From Plakobranchus ocellatus (lineage: Eukaryota > Mollusca > Gastropoda > Plakobranchidae): a DNA stretch of 63,229 nt. The notes beneath the pieces were generated by a model. It saw nothing but the letters and a program-made list of their open reading frames with translations. It was not told the DNA's origin and did no database searches. The translations under genes and the position numbers were made by a program. The stretch lies in the NCBI GenBank assembly GCA_019648995.1, contig BLXT01002056.1, forward strand, positions 3,629,535-3,692,763, in the 5' to 3' direction. Below, one piece after another: positions 12,261-23,799 of this stretch. How positions within the stretch are numbered: position 1 is the stretch's first letter; every line of letters starts with the position of its first letter.

Positions 12261-13907
12261 CAAACACATGTAAGAAAAAAGTAGCATTAGCTGTGTCATG
12301 GTAGAATATACTGAATATATATTCAGCATTTGAAATTTTTGAAAAATGAAAGAAAAATAGAAAAATCTGCGTAGTTTTTAATCGAAAATGTTATGCCACA
12401 CCTGACATATCAGTTTCATAAGCTGCAACATCTTGTGCTAGGAGTTACATAACTAATAATGCGATAAAGCTATCTAACCCTGATTTGTAAAAAGAAAAAA
12501 AAAATTAATTCTTGGCCAAAATGAGCCTAAAACTGGTTACTAAAATACTCAAATTCCATATATGAATATATTTGCCTAACTCAACTATTTCTAGTTCTTT
12601 TCATATGGCAAAAAAATTGAGCCAAAGGAATAGAAAAAAAATTGACACCACCCTTAAATAGTATTCACATCAAAATATTTTGAATCATTTTAAAAATTGA
12701 AGAAAATAAATAAATAAAAAAAAAAGAATGTAAAACAAACATAAAATGAAAGAAAACAAATATTTTAAACTTGAAAATGTAAGTCCACTTGAAAAAAGAA
12801 AACAATTTTCTACAATTTGGCAGGTCAGATTGTTGAATAGCAAAGAGCCTGGATGGATCTACATCATCCGTTTAGGCTCTTTTTTTACATATTTGAATCT
12901 TAATATGCAAGCACCTATGTCATTTTATAAATGGTGAACTTTTAAAAAAAATCAAGTGTAATTTTTCATTAAAATTTGACTATCAATATCTTTTCTGTTT
13001 CTGTTCTTTTGTTTAAGGGAAGGAATCAGTGAATGGACGAAGAGAAATTACTCAAAGCAATTTTTTAAAATATTAAATTTGTCTTTTAATTTTTGTTTGT
13101 GCAAAAATATCATAAAATGAGCTTTTAACATATAAAATTAAATATTATTTTTTTGTTAATTTGCAAAGTTTGATACTGTGCAGTGTAAAAGAATTTATTT
13201 CTTTTTTGTTGTTTGTAATGTATGCATAATGATGTTGTCCACAAATTAAGTTCTGAACATTTTGTTCACAAATTTTTTACAACAGATTTTATCTTTTTTC
13301 TTTCACATAGAAATTTAGCTAATTATATTGAACATGACCACTTGCGGGGAAAAAATAATTCTCAGCCTCTTTTATATCCCAGGCATTTCCGTAAATAAAT
13401 CTGAATGATATTGATCTTAAATTACAAGTTTCTTTGGACTTTGGATATTTTGTCTCATTTGAGCCAGTTCCCCGGGATAGGGCCCCAGAATATGTATTTT
13501 CACCAATTATTTCTAATGTGTGTCTGTTGGCCTGACAACTGCAAATGTGTGAGTGTTATTTCAACAACTAGAAGATAATGACGACACATTCAATTTACCT
13601 TAGATTTAGACAAGATATGTCACTCATAATACATTAATGTGAAACTGTTGCCATTAAAAATAAAAACTTTGAGTAGGGTGGGGTTTATGTCTACAGGGAT
13701 TCATCCCTGAGTTGTCTATCCAAATTGTAACATTAATGGGTGACATATACAATTTCACAAAAAATCGCTGCTTGTGCTGCATCAAACAAAAAATTCCATG
13801 AAATGAACATATAGGCCCTGATTATTTTTAAGGCTGCTTGAAGTTTTTTTTTATGCGACCACACCACCTCTTCTAAAATGGATCATAAGCTACAGATGAA
13901 GGCTGTG
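12261..13907. other. Intergenic, very AT-rich, no gene seen
   Basis: Only A and T runs and the hairpin at 12842-12882 were noted. The fragment TTGGCAGGTCAG at 12818 resembles the dispersed GGCAGGTCTG motif. Confidence 0.6.
12842..12882 (+). other. Strong hairpin followed by a T run
   Basis: AAAGAGCCT (12842-12850) pairs with AGGCTCTTT (12874-12882). Inside the loop GGATG pairs with CATCC. A run of T follows. It is self-complementary DNA of unknown meaning. Confidence 0.4.
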
Positions 13908-15574
13908 CCTATTCCCAACCGGTGTTGGGAATAGTACGATACAAATTGTCTATTCCCAACTAGTATTGAAACTATTTTAAGCTGACTCAGACCTGCCAAC
14001 CTCAAATTATATATATCTATACTCCTATTCAAAGTATTTTAGACCAACTTGGGGTAATCGATAAATGTTTGGGGGCAAAGCATTAATGCAATTCTTACCA
14101 AGTTCAAAATCAGACTAATTATACCATTGAATTGTTGTTCCATGTGCCTGCATTCAAGCAAAGACAAAAATCTGTGACATTTTGCACGAGTTAACTTTCC
14201 ATCTGACACTTGGAATTAACATGAACACTGTTTGCTACCAAATCTTAAAAATATACAAATGGCTTACAGTCTTGCCACCATTTTTTTCTCTAAAGTATCG
14301 CCTTGTTGCACAAGACTATTTTTAGATTTTTATCCAAACCTGAATAATACGCTAGCCACTTCTAAACTCTTGTTGCCCAGTCACCAGTCAAGGCTACTAA
14401 GGTGTTTCTATTAAATCTATTAAAAAAAAAAAACTCAGACTAAATAAAAAAATTAATAGCAATTCAAGTTTACATTTATAATAGCACTGATTGATTTGTT
14501 AATGTCTTGCTTTTAAAATTTATCTAAAGTTTTTTCCATAATGTACAATCAGATTTTAAAGTTTTTAGGTTAGATAGTATTGCGGTTCTAAATTTACTTA
14601 TTCAATATGAAGGAAAAAATTTTTTCAAGAAAATTAAGCAGTCGTTAGCAAAAAAAACCAAAAATGCTGATGTTTCAATATTAGAGCTTACCTTGTTCCC
14701 TTTTTTGCACTTTTTGTTAACTGTAACCTACAACTAAAATAACTATTTCTAAAACAACGACAACAACTTCTACTATTACTTTTATTGTGATTATTATTTT
14801 TTTAAAAAGTATTAATCATAGTATTAATATTTTAGTTATCTATTATTAATTTGTTTTGTTTTAGAGGCAACAAAAAATATTTCCAAACATTTCTTTGTCA
14901 TATTATTTGGGAGATCCAAGATATAAATGTAATTTCAGTGGCCTTCAAATACTGATTTGATTCCTTAGGTTTTTATAACATCAAAATACAGCGGTGGTCT
15001 ACACTTCTTTTTTGTGTGTCTGAGTAAATTCAAAGAGGAAAATGGGGGCGTGTTAGGGGGACAGAAGAGAGAAGGGCAGAGGGCAAGAGATAGTATAAAT
15101 TGAAACTAAAGAAAATGAGCGAGAGCTGTAAGGGGTAACACTGGAACACTGCTTACACTAAGGGTCAGATGGTGGAATTTTCTCCGCCTGTGTTTTTATG
15201 ATATGTGTTTATCGCATTCTTGCTATTTTTCATGAGTTTCTTTTTAGAAAAGTATAGAATGAAGCTTGTCTTCTATCACTAGGGTTTCATGGTCAATATT
15301 TCGTGCTATATTATCTTGGCTACAAGGCAAAAATCATATAAAATAGGTCATATCACAGTGTCTTCCTTCAGTGGCTGATGAAGATGAAGAGCGAATCAGA
15401 TGGGTCACGTGACTATAGATGCCTAAATAAAATCTCGTACAATCCAAAAAAAGGCATGAATGAGACGGGTCATATGACTAGGTGGTTGCGTACAAAGAGA
15501 AACAACGATTGTGAATAGGATCTGATTATTCCCATAGGCAATTGGTACTATTCCCAATACCAGTTGAGAATAGA
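13908..15574. repeat. Inverted-repeat pair bounding 1.67 kb
   Basis: The left arm (about 13910-13966) contains CTATTCCCAAC-CGGT-GTTGGGAATAG, itself a palindrome. The inverse of the right arm (about 15508-15573) reads CTATTCTCAACTGGTATTGG followed by GAATAGTACCAATTG and aligns with it. This may be a decayed DNA transposon. No coding content or clear target duplication was seen. Confidence 0.5.
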
Positions 15575-15669
15575 CATTCCGACGGATGAAAGGAATGTTG
15601 CAGGTCAAGTTATAATGCAAATACATGTAGTGCTTCTTTCACGCAAAATCTAGGCCTACAGAATTTTAA

Positions 15670-15974
15670 CTCTTTAACCAGTCAGAAACGCTCAGAGCGT
15701 TTCTCAAACCAACCGCTTATCCAGTCAAAAACGCTCTCACCGTACATGACCACTTTTTACCACTTTTTGCACTCACACAATAACACAGCATTACGAGAAA
15801 AAGTTATATAATTTTGCTTTCACAGTTTACTCTGTTCTTTTCCCTTTCATTTGGTGTATTGGACAATAAGCTGAAACAAAAATTGAGTGATTTACGTGCA
15901 TTTTAAAAATACACCCTTGATGACAAGGGAGAAAAACCCAAAAAAAATGAGTTAAAAAATAACTGGTTAAAGAG
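15670..15974. mobile_element. piggyBac-type MITE (305 bp, TTAA target site)
   Basis: The element starts CTCTTTAACCAG directly after TTAA (15666-15669) and ends CTGGTTAAAGAG directly before TTAA (15975-15978). That is a 12-bp perfect terminal inverted repeat inside a TTAA duplication, as expected for piggyBac-family insertion. A near-terminal palindrome, GAAACGCTC-A-GAGCGTTTC (15684-15702), lies just inside the left end. There is no open frame of note. Confidence 0.85.
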
Positions 15975-15978
15975 TTAA

Positions 15979-17240
15979 GCTTCTGACCTCTTCATTTTAT
16001 GAGTAAGCCTAGATCTAGATCTAGCTGTTGACAGACAATGGTTTATTTGGTTATAAATAACCAAGAAATTTTTCTTGGAGATAGAGCCACCCTCAACTGT
16101 TCTACCCTTTGTCTTTTGCCTTTGGATCATTTTTTTCTAGAGGTCTTATCTCTAGGAACGAGACATCAAGCTGCGTATTTTGTTGGTAGATTAATAACTA
16201 TTTTGGCTTTCGGATTTTACCACAAGAGATCTAGATGTAGGCCCTATTTGATGAACAACATTGCAATAGTAGGCCGCCATCTTGTAAACACAAGGCACTC
16301 TTTTAGATTAAAGGGAAGGACTCGTCCCTCTGTGAGGCGATGCCTATAGATCTTACAGGTGCTTCAAGAGATACCCCCTGCTATATAATGGCCTTGTCAG
16401 TTGAATTGATCACGGTAGGAATATATCTCACAGTGTATAAGCGATAACTTATTGAGGTCTATCTCGAATAGATTTGCTGAACTAGAACACAAGATATCAA
16501 ACATTTTCGCTTCATTCCGCAGATCAGCCCAGCCGAGGCTGAAAATATTAAGTTATAAAAATCAAAAGTTTATAATAATTCTATGTTAAAGATACACTTA
16601 CCTCTGGGCCAAATTAACATTGGATTTAAAAAATATTTGATTTAATATTGCATTTAATTAGAGAAGAAGGGTGTTTGAAATTACACCAAAAGTATTACAT
16701 AATTTTATAAAATCGAACTAAAAACCCTATTATATTATGATGTTGCTTGTTAGCAACAAATAAACAAAGTGGGATTCCCTGTCATCTCTTACTATGCCGC
16801 TAGATTACCATCTCTTGTCAATAGTACAATCATCATTGACATGCAAGAATATTTCATTTACCACATGAGAATTTTTTCCAGGTTTAATGGTTCTTTTAGC
16901 CTCCAGCATCTGCATTGAATGAATGCGCTAGGCCTGTCCGGTAGCAGTTTAGCTCACTGTACTAACCAACTACTGTAGAGTAAAACATTTAAATAACTGC
17001 TGCAACATCGAGAGATCAATGTTATATTTTTCGAGATGTTTTTTTTTTTAATGGACTAAAGAAACTTTTGATTACTAGGATCATTCCAAACCAAAGACTC
17101 TCAAAAAGATTTGCTCTGCATTCTAAGCCCAGAGTTTTCTTTTTCTTCAATCGAAATCGAGTTGTGAGGATTAGAAGCTAAATGGAGACCCACGTTAGAT
17201 CAAGATTTAAATCTCAAAGATGGATTGTATTAACGTAAGT
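15979..17240. other. Intergenic, no gene seen
   Basis: It holds a CTAGATCTAGATCTAG run near 16010 and short unremarkable frames. The 103-codon frame at 16038-16349 lacks recognisable domains. Confidence 0.55.
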
Positions 17241-17551
17241 TAGGTTTTATGTATAGTCTGTCTACAACAAGGTGATCTCAAGCGTTTGCGTCCCCTGTCA
17301 CGCCAGAGTGCTAGTAGCAGGGATTGAATCGGCAACCCAAGGATCCATGCAAATGTCAGGGCCGGTTCACTATACACTGTGCCAACAATGCCCCTCACCG
17401 TTGCCTATTAGGTATTCTATTAATATAGATATAATTCTTATGATTTTTATCTGTTCTTGAGATTGCTAACCCTCTACTTAAAATACAAAATGATGGAGAA
17501 TCATAATGTACAGATTGTCCTTTGCAGTCTCTTACAATCTCCAATTCGAAC
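17241..17551. repeat. First copy of a block repeated across an N gap
   Basis: The sequence from AGGTTTTATGTATAG to CTCCAATTCGAAC recurs at 17916-18230 with a 4-bp insertion and a few substitutions. It contains the SINE. It ends exactly at the N run. Confidence 0.85.
17245..17394 (-). mobile_element. tRNA-derived SINE, same family, older copy
   Basis: On the minus strand it begins GGGGCATTGTTGGCACAGTG and holds TGCCGATTCAATCCCTGCTA at the B-box position. The body and tail (TTGTTGTAGACAGACTATAC) align with the intact copy at 29947-30108. CpG decay and substitutions indicate an older insertion. Confidence 0.8.
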
Positions 17552-17915
17552 NNNNNNNNNNNNNNNNNNNNNNNNNNNNNNNNNNNNNNNNNNNNNNNNN
17601 NNNNNNNNNNNNNNNNNNNNNNNNNNNNNNNNNNNNNNNNNNNNNNNNNNNNNNNNNNNNNNNNNNNNNNNNNNNNNNNNNNNNNNNNNNNNNNNNNNNN
17701 NNNNNNNNNNNNNNNNNNNNNNNNNNNNNNNNNNNNNNNNNNNNNNNNNNNNNNNNNNNNNNNNNNNNNNNNNNNNNNNNNNNNNNNNNNNNNNNNNNNN
17801 NNNNNNNNNNNNNNNNNNNNNNNNNNNNNNNNNNNNNNNNNNNNNNNNNNNNNNNNNNNNNNNNNNNNNNNNNNNNNNNNNNNNNNNNNNNNNNNNNNNN
17901 NNNNNNNNNNNNNNN
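17552..17915. other. Assembly gap (N)
   Basis: A run of N flanked on both sides by the same sequence block. Its content is unknown and its length may be an estimate. Confidence 0.98.
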
Positions 17916-18230
17916 AGGTTTTATGTATAGTCTGTCTACAACAAGGTGATCTCAAGCGTTTGCGTCCCCTGTCACGCCAGGGTGCTAGTAGCAGGGATTG
18001 AATCGGCAACCCAAGGATCCATGCAAATGTCAGGGCCGGTTCACTATACGCTGTGCCAACAATGCCCCTCACCGTTGCCTATTTTATTAGGTATTCTATT
18101 AATATAGATATAATTCTTATGATTTTTATCTGTTCTTGAGATTGCTAACTCTCCACTTAAAATACAAAATGATGGAGAATCATAATGTACGGATTGTCCT
18201 ATGCAGTCTCTTACAATCTCCAATTCGAAC
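17916..18230. repeat. Second copy of the block, directly after the N gap
   Basis: It begins with the first base after the N run and matches 17241-17551 almost completely, then continues into new sequence. Differences include TTTTATTAGG for TATTAGG and several single bases, as expected between haplotypes. Confidence 0.85.
17920..18068 (-). mobile_element. Same SINE copy repeated in the duplicated block
   Basis: Nearly identical to 17245-17394, differing by a few substitutions. It is part of the larger block repeated on both sides of the N run, so it is probably the same genomic copy on the other haplotype. Confidence 0.8.
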
Positions 18231-19520
18231 TTTCTGTCTCGATCTCGATAATTCTCGAGATCTGTTCAAACGAGTCAGAAATCAGATTTTGAATGTATTT
18301 TCCACCAATGAACAAGCCTAAATGCCTTTCCTTGAACTTTGTAGTGGTCAAACCTGAAAGACCTAGTTTAAAAAAAAAAACGCTCCCGCCACATACAGGT
18401 TATCTGGATCTATTTTACTTTCCCAAGCAATATTTAGAGTAAAATATTGAAAACGTTATGAAGGCTCTGAATCTAAAATTTCAATATTGTTTTAAAGAAA
18501 CCTGTGTGTCCTTTTCTCCTCCTTATTTTCATAATTTGTATAATTGGTTGATCTGAATCTTGGGTCGAGAATTATCATTGATATCAATAAATGATAGCTT
18601 TCAAAATTATTTGAGATTTTAAAATTATCACAGTGTTTGTAACAAGTACCGTGTTTAAATATATCACTGTCATAAAATAAAAATGGAAACTTCATGGCAA
18701 TTTTGACAATCGAGGGTCAGGGACCAAACTGTCGTAACTCATGATACGCGCTTTTTGGAACTGGAAGATATGTCGTAGAGGAAAGTGAAGTGTATCTTTA
18801 GTCCAAACAGCTTATCTCTACAACTAGGCTGGAAGTTATAGAGGCAAAATAAGATTTGTCGTCATGTACACCCATGCTTTTTTAGAACCCAGAAAGTCGT
18901 AAGTCAAGATAAGACTCTTTAGGAGCTACATTATTTGTTAAAAAGATTTTATCTTAGAAATTCGAATATTAATTGGTTCAATGATCTGATCAATTCACCT
19001 GGCGTAAATCTTCATACGACTCGTTGCTTTCAAAAATCACCTTACGTTACATACTTTTATTAAAAGCTTTGAAATTATTTAAAGATACCACTTTTATTGT
19101 CGCTCACAACGAAAGGCAAACCAAGGTTACTTAAGCCAACGAATTCCAAAATAAAACCAAACTAAAATACATCAGAACGAATGTCCGCTTCCGCTGTTGC
19201 TTTCCGCCGAGCCAGTACTGTACTTTTGAATGTTGTGCAAACGCTCTTGCGACTTATAATATTTTTACTAAAGTCAGACAATATCAAACAAACGTAAAGA
19301 TGAATATTTTCCTAAATGATAAGTTAAGTCATATAAATTCTATGCAATTGGTATTGGGATCGATGGATAAATGAGTGGTGCACAAAGAAAATTTAGTTTT
19401 TGACGTTGTTTGTGTGATTGAATAAAATTTTGAACAAGTGGTAGGTATTTCTATCAATAATGCCTTCCCAAACAGTGTGCCCATTGTTCCACTCACCACA
19501 CATGTGGAATAGGCAAAACC
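18231..19520. other. Intergenic, no gene seen
   Basis: AT-rich sequence between the duplicated block and the foldback-like element. No repeat or coding signal was recognised. Confidence 0.55.
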
Positions 19521-21451
19521 TGTAACAAGCCAGAGTGACTCTCACGCCAGAAAGACTCTAGAGCCAGATTGGCGGCCGCCAGAAACAGGAGTCTATGTGG
19601 CGTAGGCCCCGCCCACGCCAATCATACTCTCTTCACGCTAAAACCACTCTACTAAGGGAAATCACTCGCTCTTGAAAACTTCAATCAATCGAGATTAATC
19701 TACCAATTAATCGCCACAAAAAGGCACAAATCCGATGTTTCAAAGCTCTAGCTGTTTGAAATAAAGTCTAATTACCTCTTTTAAAGTTGCCAAACAAAGC
19801 GAAAAACAAAAAAAAAAAAACTTGCCTCCCACCACGCCCCTTGAGATATTGTCTTGCTTTAAGTTTGTTCGATTTCAATCTATCTGTATGTGACCTCGAT
19901 ATAGCCTATACTGAACGTAAGGATTAAAGACCATTTTTTTCCCAAAATGTTTTTAAAAAATATGTTAGCTATTTCTTCCAACCGATATTTTATGTTTCAA
20001 ACTCTGACGTTCTAATTGTATTGCTTTTGTTGAACTGATGAACCTCATTGCTCGCATTATGTATCTAGGTCTATTGGTTATCATTACGATAAAAAAGAAT
20101 GAGATGGTTTTTCTACATGGTCGGTTAATTTTGATGTTCAGTATGTAAAATTATAAATGGGTTTTGATAAATTTTTCAGGATTGCTTAATAATCACATAA
20201 GACATAATTAAAATTGCAGAGAAAACCGGTGCATCGAGTTAGAGCTTTGTATTTTGCATCTTTGAAATAATTCAATGCTCATTTTGACAGTGAATGTTAT
20301 TCCAAAAGTTAATAAAAAAATTACTCAACGTCAAAGAAGAAAGAAACAGTTACAAAGATAAATCTTTAATCTATGACAGCTGCAATCAAATTATTTTGTC
20401 TGAGGAATACTATTCTGCTGAATATGCACATTAAGTCTCATGCTGTTTTCTGTTTGAATGATACTGCTTTTGTGAGTATGCCCATTCAGTATCAGCCTGT
20501 GCTTTGGTGGGAAAATGCTGTCCTGTCAACTCTATTGCACATAAACACACTTATGCACACACACACACACGCACACATACACTTTGACTTATTCCTTGAT
20601 ACCAGAAGACTTATTAAATTTAGTTCCATCGGTGTACAAAGTCATCTGTTCTTTCATCTATAAACTTGTTTTTGTTTTATGTGAAAACATTTCCATTCAG
20701 CTTGTAATGTTACACTGCAGTCACATTTTGATCTATGAATTCACCTAACATGTCGGAGTTAGCATTCTTTGTTCTTTTTCAAACCGATAATTGCTCTCAT
20801 ATCTTGCATGTCACTCCGTTCATCGAACTGGTACCCAGCTAGTTCTAGTGATAAATGACTGCAGAAAACGATTCTGACAAACCCAACACTAAGCTCATTG
20901 AAAAAGCATGAGCTATTCAACATTTTCATTTTGAGCATGGGAGTTGTGCAGGCAAAATTCCAGGAATTATATGAAGGTAGAGTTCCAGGAACATTATGAC
21001 GTCAGACCTACAGAATAGTTTCAGATTTGGAATGAAGTTAACTCACATTGATTTCCATACTTGACCATAGGGTGGAGGATCGCGTCCCACGAATGAAATT
21101 TTGCAGCTGCTCGCCTGAATTTTTTCTTTTTTCATATCTCGAAGATGGATATATTTTCTTCTGAAAGAAATGTTCAAATTCATCAAAAGTGAAAGCTATT
21201 TCCCCCTGCCAAGAACAATAACTGTAGGGGATTTTTGTTGTTGTTCTTTTAGAGTTCCTCGGGCTAGAGTCGTTTTCGCGTAGACAGAGTCAATCCGGCG
21301 GCCGCCAGACAGAGACTTAAGCAATTTTGGCGGCCGCCAGGCAGACTCCAGAGTGCTTTTGGCGGCTGCCATAGAGATTCTAGAGTATTTCTAGCGGCCG
21401 CTATTTTGACTCTAAAGTCTTTCTGGGGTAGAGTTACTCTGGCGTGCTACA
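19521..21451. mobile_element. Foldback-like non-autonomous element with long modular inverted ends
   Basis: The left end (19521 to about 19680) and the right end (about 21250 to 21451) are inverted copies. Both begin TGTARCAMGCCAGAGT and then run CCAGAAAGACT-TAGAG and blocks of GGCGGCCGCC. The ends are built of alternating 16-bp palindromic modules, and the right end has more modules than the left. The interior (about 1.57 kb) holds no convincing gene, only a short CA tract at 20555-20577. I saw no clear target-site duplication. Drosophila Foldback elements have comparably modular inverted ends, but no relationship is claimed. Confidence 0.75.
20555..20577. repeat. (CA)n tract inside the foldback-like element
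   Basis: A short CA dinucleotide run with one interruption (CG). Confidence 0.9.
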
Positions 21452-21819
21452 CAGGCGTGGTAAAAGAGCTCAAAAGACAAATGCCAGGGGCGAGGTACGC
21501 GTATGCTACAGAGAGATGGTCTCTTGATTATCCAGTCAATGATAAAGCTGCATTCTTTGGCGATCAGAATATTAGAAGGACTCATAGGTTTATGGTACTT
21601 TAAAACGGCCATAATTAATGGCTGTTGTTTGATTAATATATATTATGTGCATGTATGCTGGGTTATAATTATGTGAGTGTGCGCGTGCGAGTATACGTGT
21701 TTGTATCGTTTTGAGAGAGATTGGGGAGAGGGATCCGTTCTGTCTTATATCAAAGCATAATGGTCATAATTATTATCACTTTGACACATTAAGGATCATA
21801 AGATATTTTTTTGTCAATT

Positions 21820-22500
21820 TGGTTAGGAACCACATTCTAAGGCTGACTAAGGTTTGCGAGTTTAATCCTCCTAAAACCTATGTAAACCACAAGATACTCC
21901 TCTCTGAACAAAAGCTTACTGAAAGAGAACGAAAAGAAAAATAAATAGGAACCACTTAAAAAGAAAAGAGCAGCGAGTACTTGTGCGAAAGATGGGAGAA
22001 GTTTCACCAGGGTGTGGAGACTCCTGCTCAATAAAACGCCATATTGCTTCACGTGAAGAAAGTATGAAACTGTTTAAACCTTTTTGGTCTTTTACAGACG
22101 TAAATGAAAAGAGAGTTTTTTTTGTTCAAAATTCATTGTAAAGATTGAGATACATGTGGACAAAAATGCCCAAAGCAGAATACACATTCACATGGTCATG
22201 GCAGCGAGGAGAAATTTTGAAACACTGCAGGCCTGCAAAAAGTCCTTTTTGCATACTTCGAGTATTACAAAAAGATGGCTTTCGGTCATAGAAAATTAAG
22301 GCATCAAACAATTTGTTCTCAACAGACCGTCCGATGGAGGAAAAAGTACACATTCGCAAACATATTGAGTCCTCAACGGTCATTGACAACCACCACTGTA
22401 GAAAACCAACTAAAATAAAATACACTGGCTCTCATCTCAAAATGTCATTGGTGTAACGTAAAAAAGTAAAAAAAAAAAGAAAAAAAAAGAAAAAACAGTT
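21820..22500 (+). pseudogene. Decayed gene of the same unnamed transposon-like family (copy 2, N-terminal half)
   Basis: Across frames this reads CSIKRHIASREESMKLFKPF followed by WSFTDVNEKRVFFVQ, then YTFTWSW, and then IRKHIESSTVIDNHHCRKPT. This is the family order: Cys-rich start, FW, and an HI-S-ES-H-CR block that precedes the portion seen best at 3190-3440. Stops and shifts are frequent. The call rests on motif order and is less sure than copy 1. The open stretch at 22543-22752 could be a further downstream piece, but I could not match it. Confidence 0.5.
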
Positions 22501-22759
22501 AGGAATCTCTCTTAGAGTCTTAGCCGTAGGTCATACTTTTAGATGTTTTCTTCACAATTCTATCTCGTTTCTATAGACATCGCAAAAATAAGTGTCACAG
22601 TTGCTCTATATTTGAAATCGTACAGAAGAGCAGATATACCTAATGAAGTGTTAGCGTGGATAAACGAAACTGCTGTCTCAAATGAAAGCAAACAGCAAAG
22701 AAAGCAACAAAAACAATGCAGACTTTGGAGCATAGACATTAACTTGAATTAATGCTTGC

Positions 22760-23799
22760 CACCTCCAAAATCATGGATTGTGTGTGTGTGTGTGTGTTTG
22801 TGTGTTTTGTATTGTTTATAAATACTACACAAGGAATCACACAGTATCTTCAATCTTACATGGTTTGAATTTGGCAATGGCGAAGTCGAGTGCAAAGTTT
22901 AAAATGAGAGTCAAATAAATAGTAGGATCCAAAGAGATTGCTTCCTGCGCGTATGCTTTGCTCAGAAAAGTAAAAAATTATGCTGCTATATTAATACATG
23001 TATAATGATCCGTGATAGTTCACCGGACTTCTTGGATTGAAAAAGAAAAGTTGCTTTTGAATATTAACATTAATAATATAGAAACAAGATGAGCTGCGAT
23101 GTATATAAAAACAATAAAATTTACTGAAAAAACGCATAGCCAGGTTCAGTGTTCTGATCTTTCACAGACGGCTACAAGACGGTAAAGCTGGTGGAAAGGA
23201 TTGGAAAATCAGAGACACAAAATGTCAATTCGTTTGAATTGAGCATTGCTGGAGTGGATATGAGAGATCAGGGATTGAATAAGATCAACGTAAGGGCACC
23301 GAGAACATTTGAAATCAAGTGTTGCTTCTCCGCGTTCATTGGCTGTTCTTTGAAAACCTCAACGCAAGACCTTGATTAAATATTCGGTATAGTTTCCTTT
23401 CTATAGCATGTTGAGAAGATAAATATAATTTTCTTTTTAAATCACGTTGGGAGATTACGTTTTGTACAATTATAAACGTCTTTGAAGATATTGATCTTAT
23501 GACTAGCAGAGTTAAGTAAAAAAAAAATATGGTATGATAGCTTCTTAATTCTTACAACCATGCACAAGAATCCATAATAAATGTTGTGTGAAGTTGTGTA
23601 ATCTTAGAAGTACAATCCATAAGAATTGAATTTTGATCGTTCTTTACCATGATCTAAGCAAGCAGCGACCACCAACTCTACTTAGGGTAGACGAATTCTA
23701 CAGTTCTACTGAGTGTACACGTTCCTTACACTACAGTTGGATATCACTTTCACCTCTATTGATTTTGTTATCATTTTAATGTTTTACTGAACTAATTAC
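22760..23799. other. Intergenic, no confident gene
   Basis: A GT tract and a 62-codon frame (23191-23379, with GVDMRDQGLNKINVR) were noted. The frame could be a transposase scrap, but I could not place it. Confidence 0.5.
22779..22797. repeat. (GT)n tract
   Basis: A short uninterrupted GT run. Confidence 0.9.

Noticed and set aside
16038..16349. 103-codon plus-strand frame
   Set aside because: Its composition is that of translated AT-rich DNA, with no domain and no splice or homology support.
17395..18072. Frames of 150-225 codons over the N gap
   Set aside because: They are created by the N run, and the readable ends are SINE sequence.
21297..21424. CRISPR-like array (repeats every 32 bp)
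   Set aside because: The repeats are 10-bp palindromes that vary between units, the spacers also share a palindrome, and the array is part of a terminal inverted repeat in eukaryotic DNA.
23191..23379. Frame with GVDMRDQGLN as a piggyBac C-terminal piece
   Set aside because: The resemblance to the family's GVDxxDQ box is short, and the flanking residues do not match.
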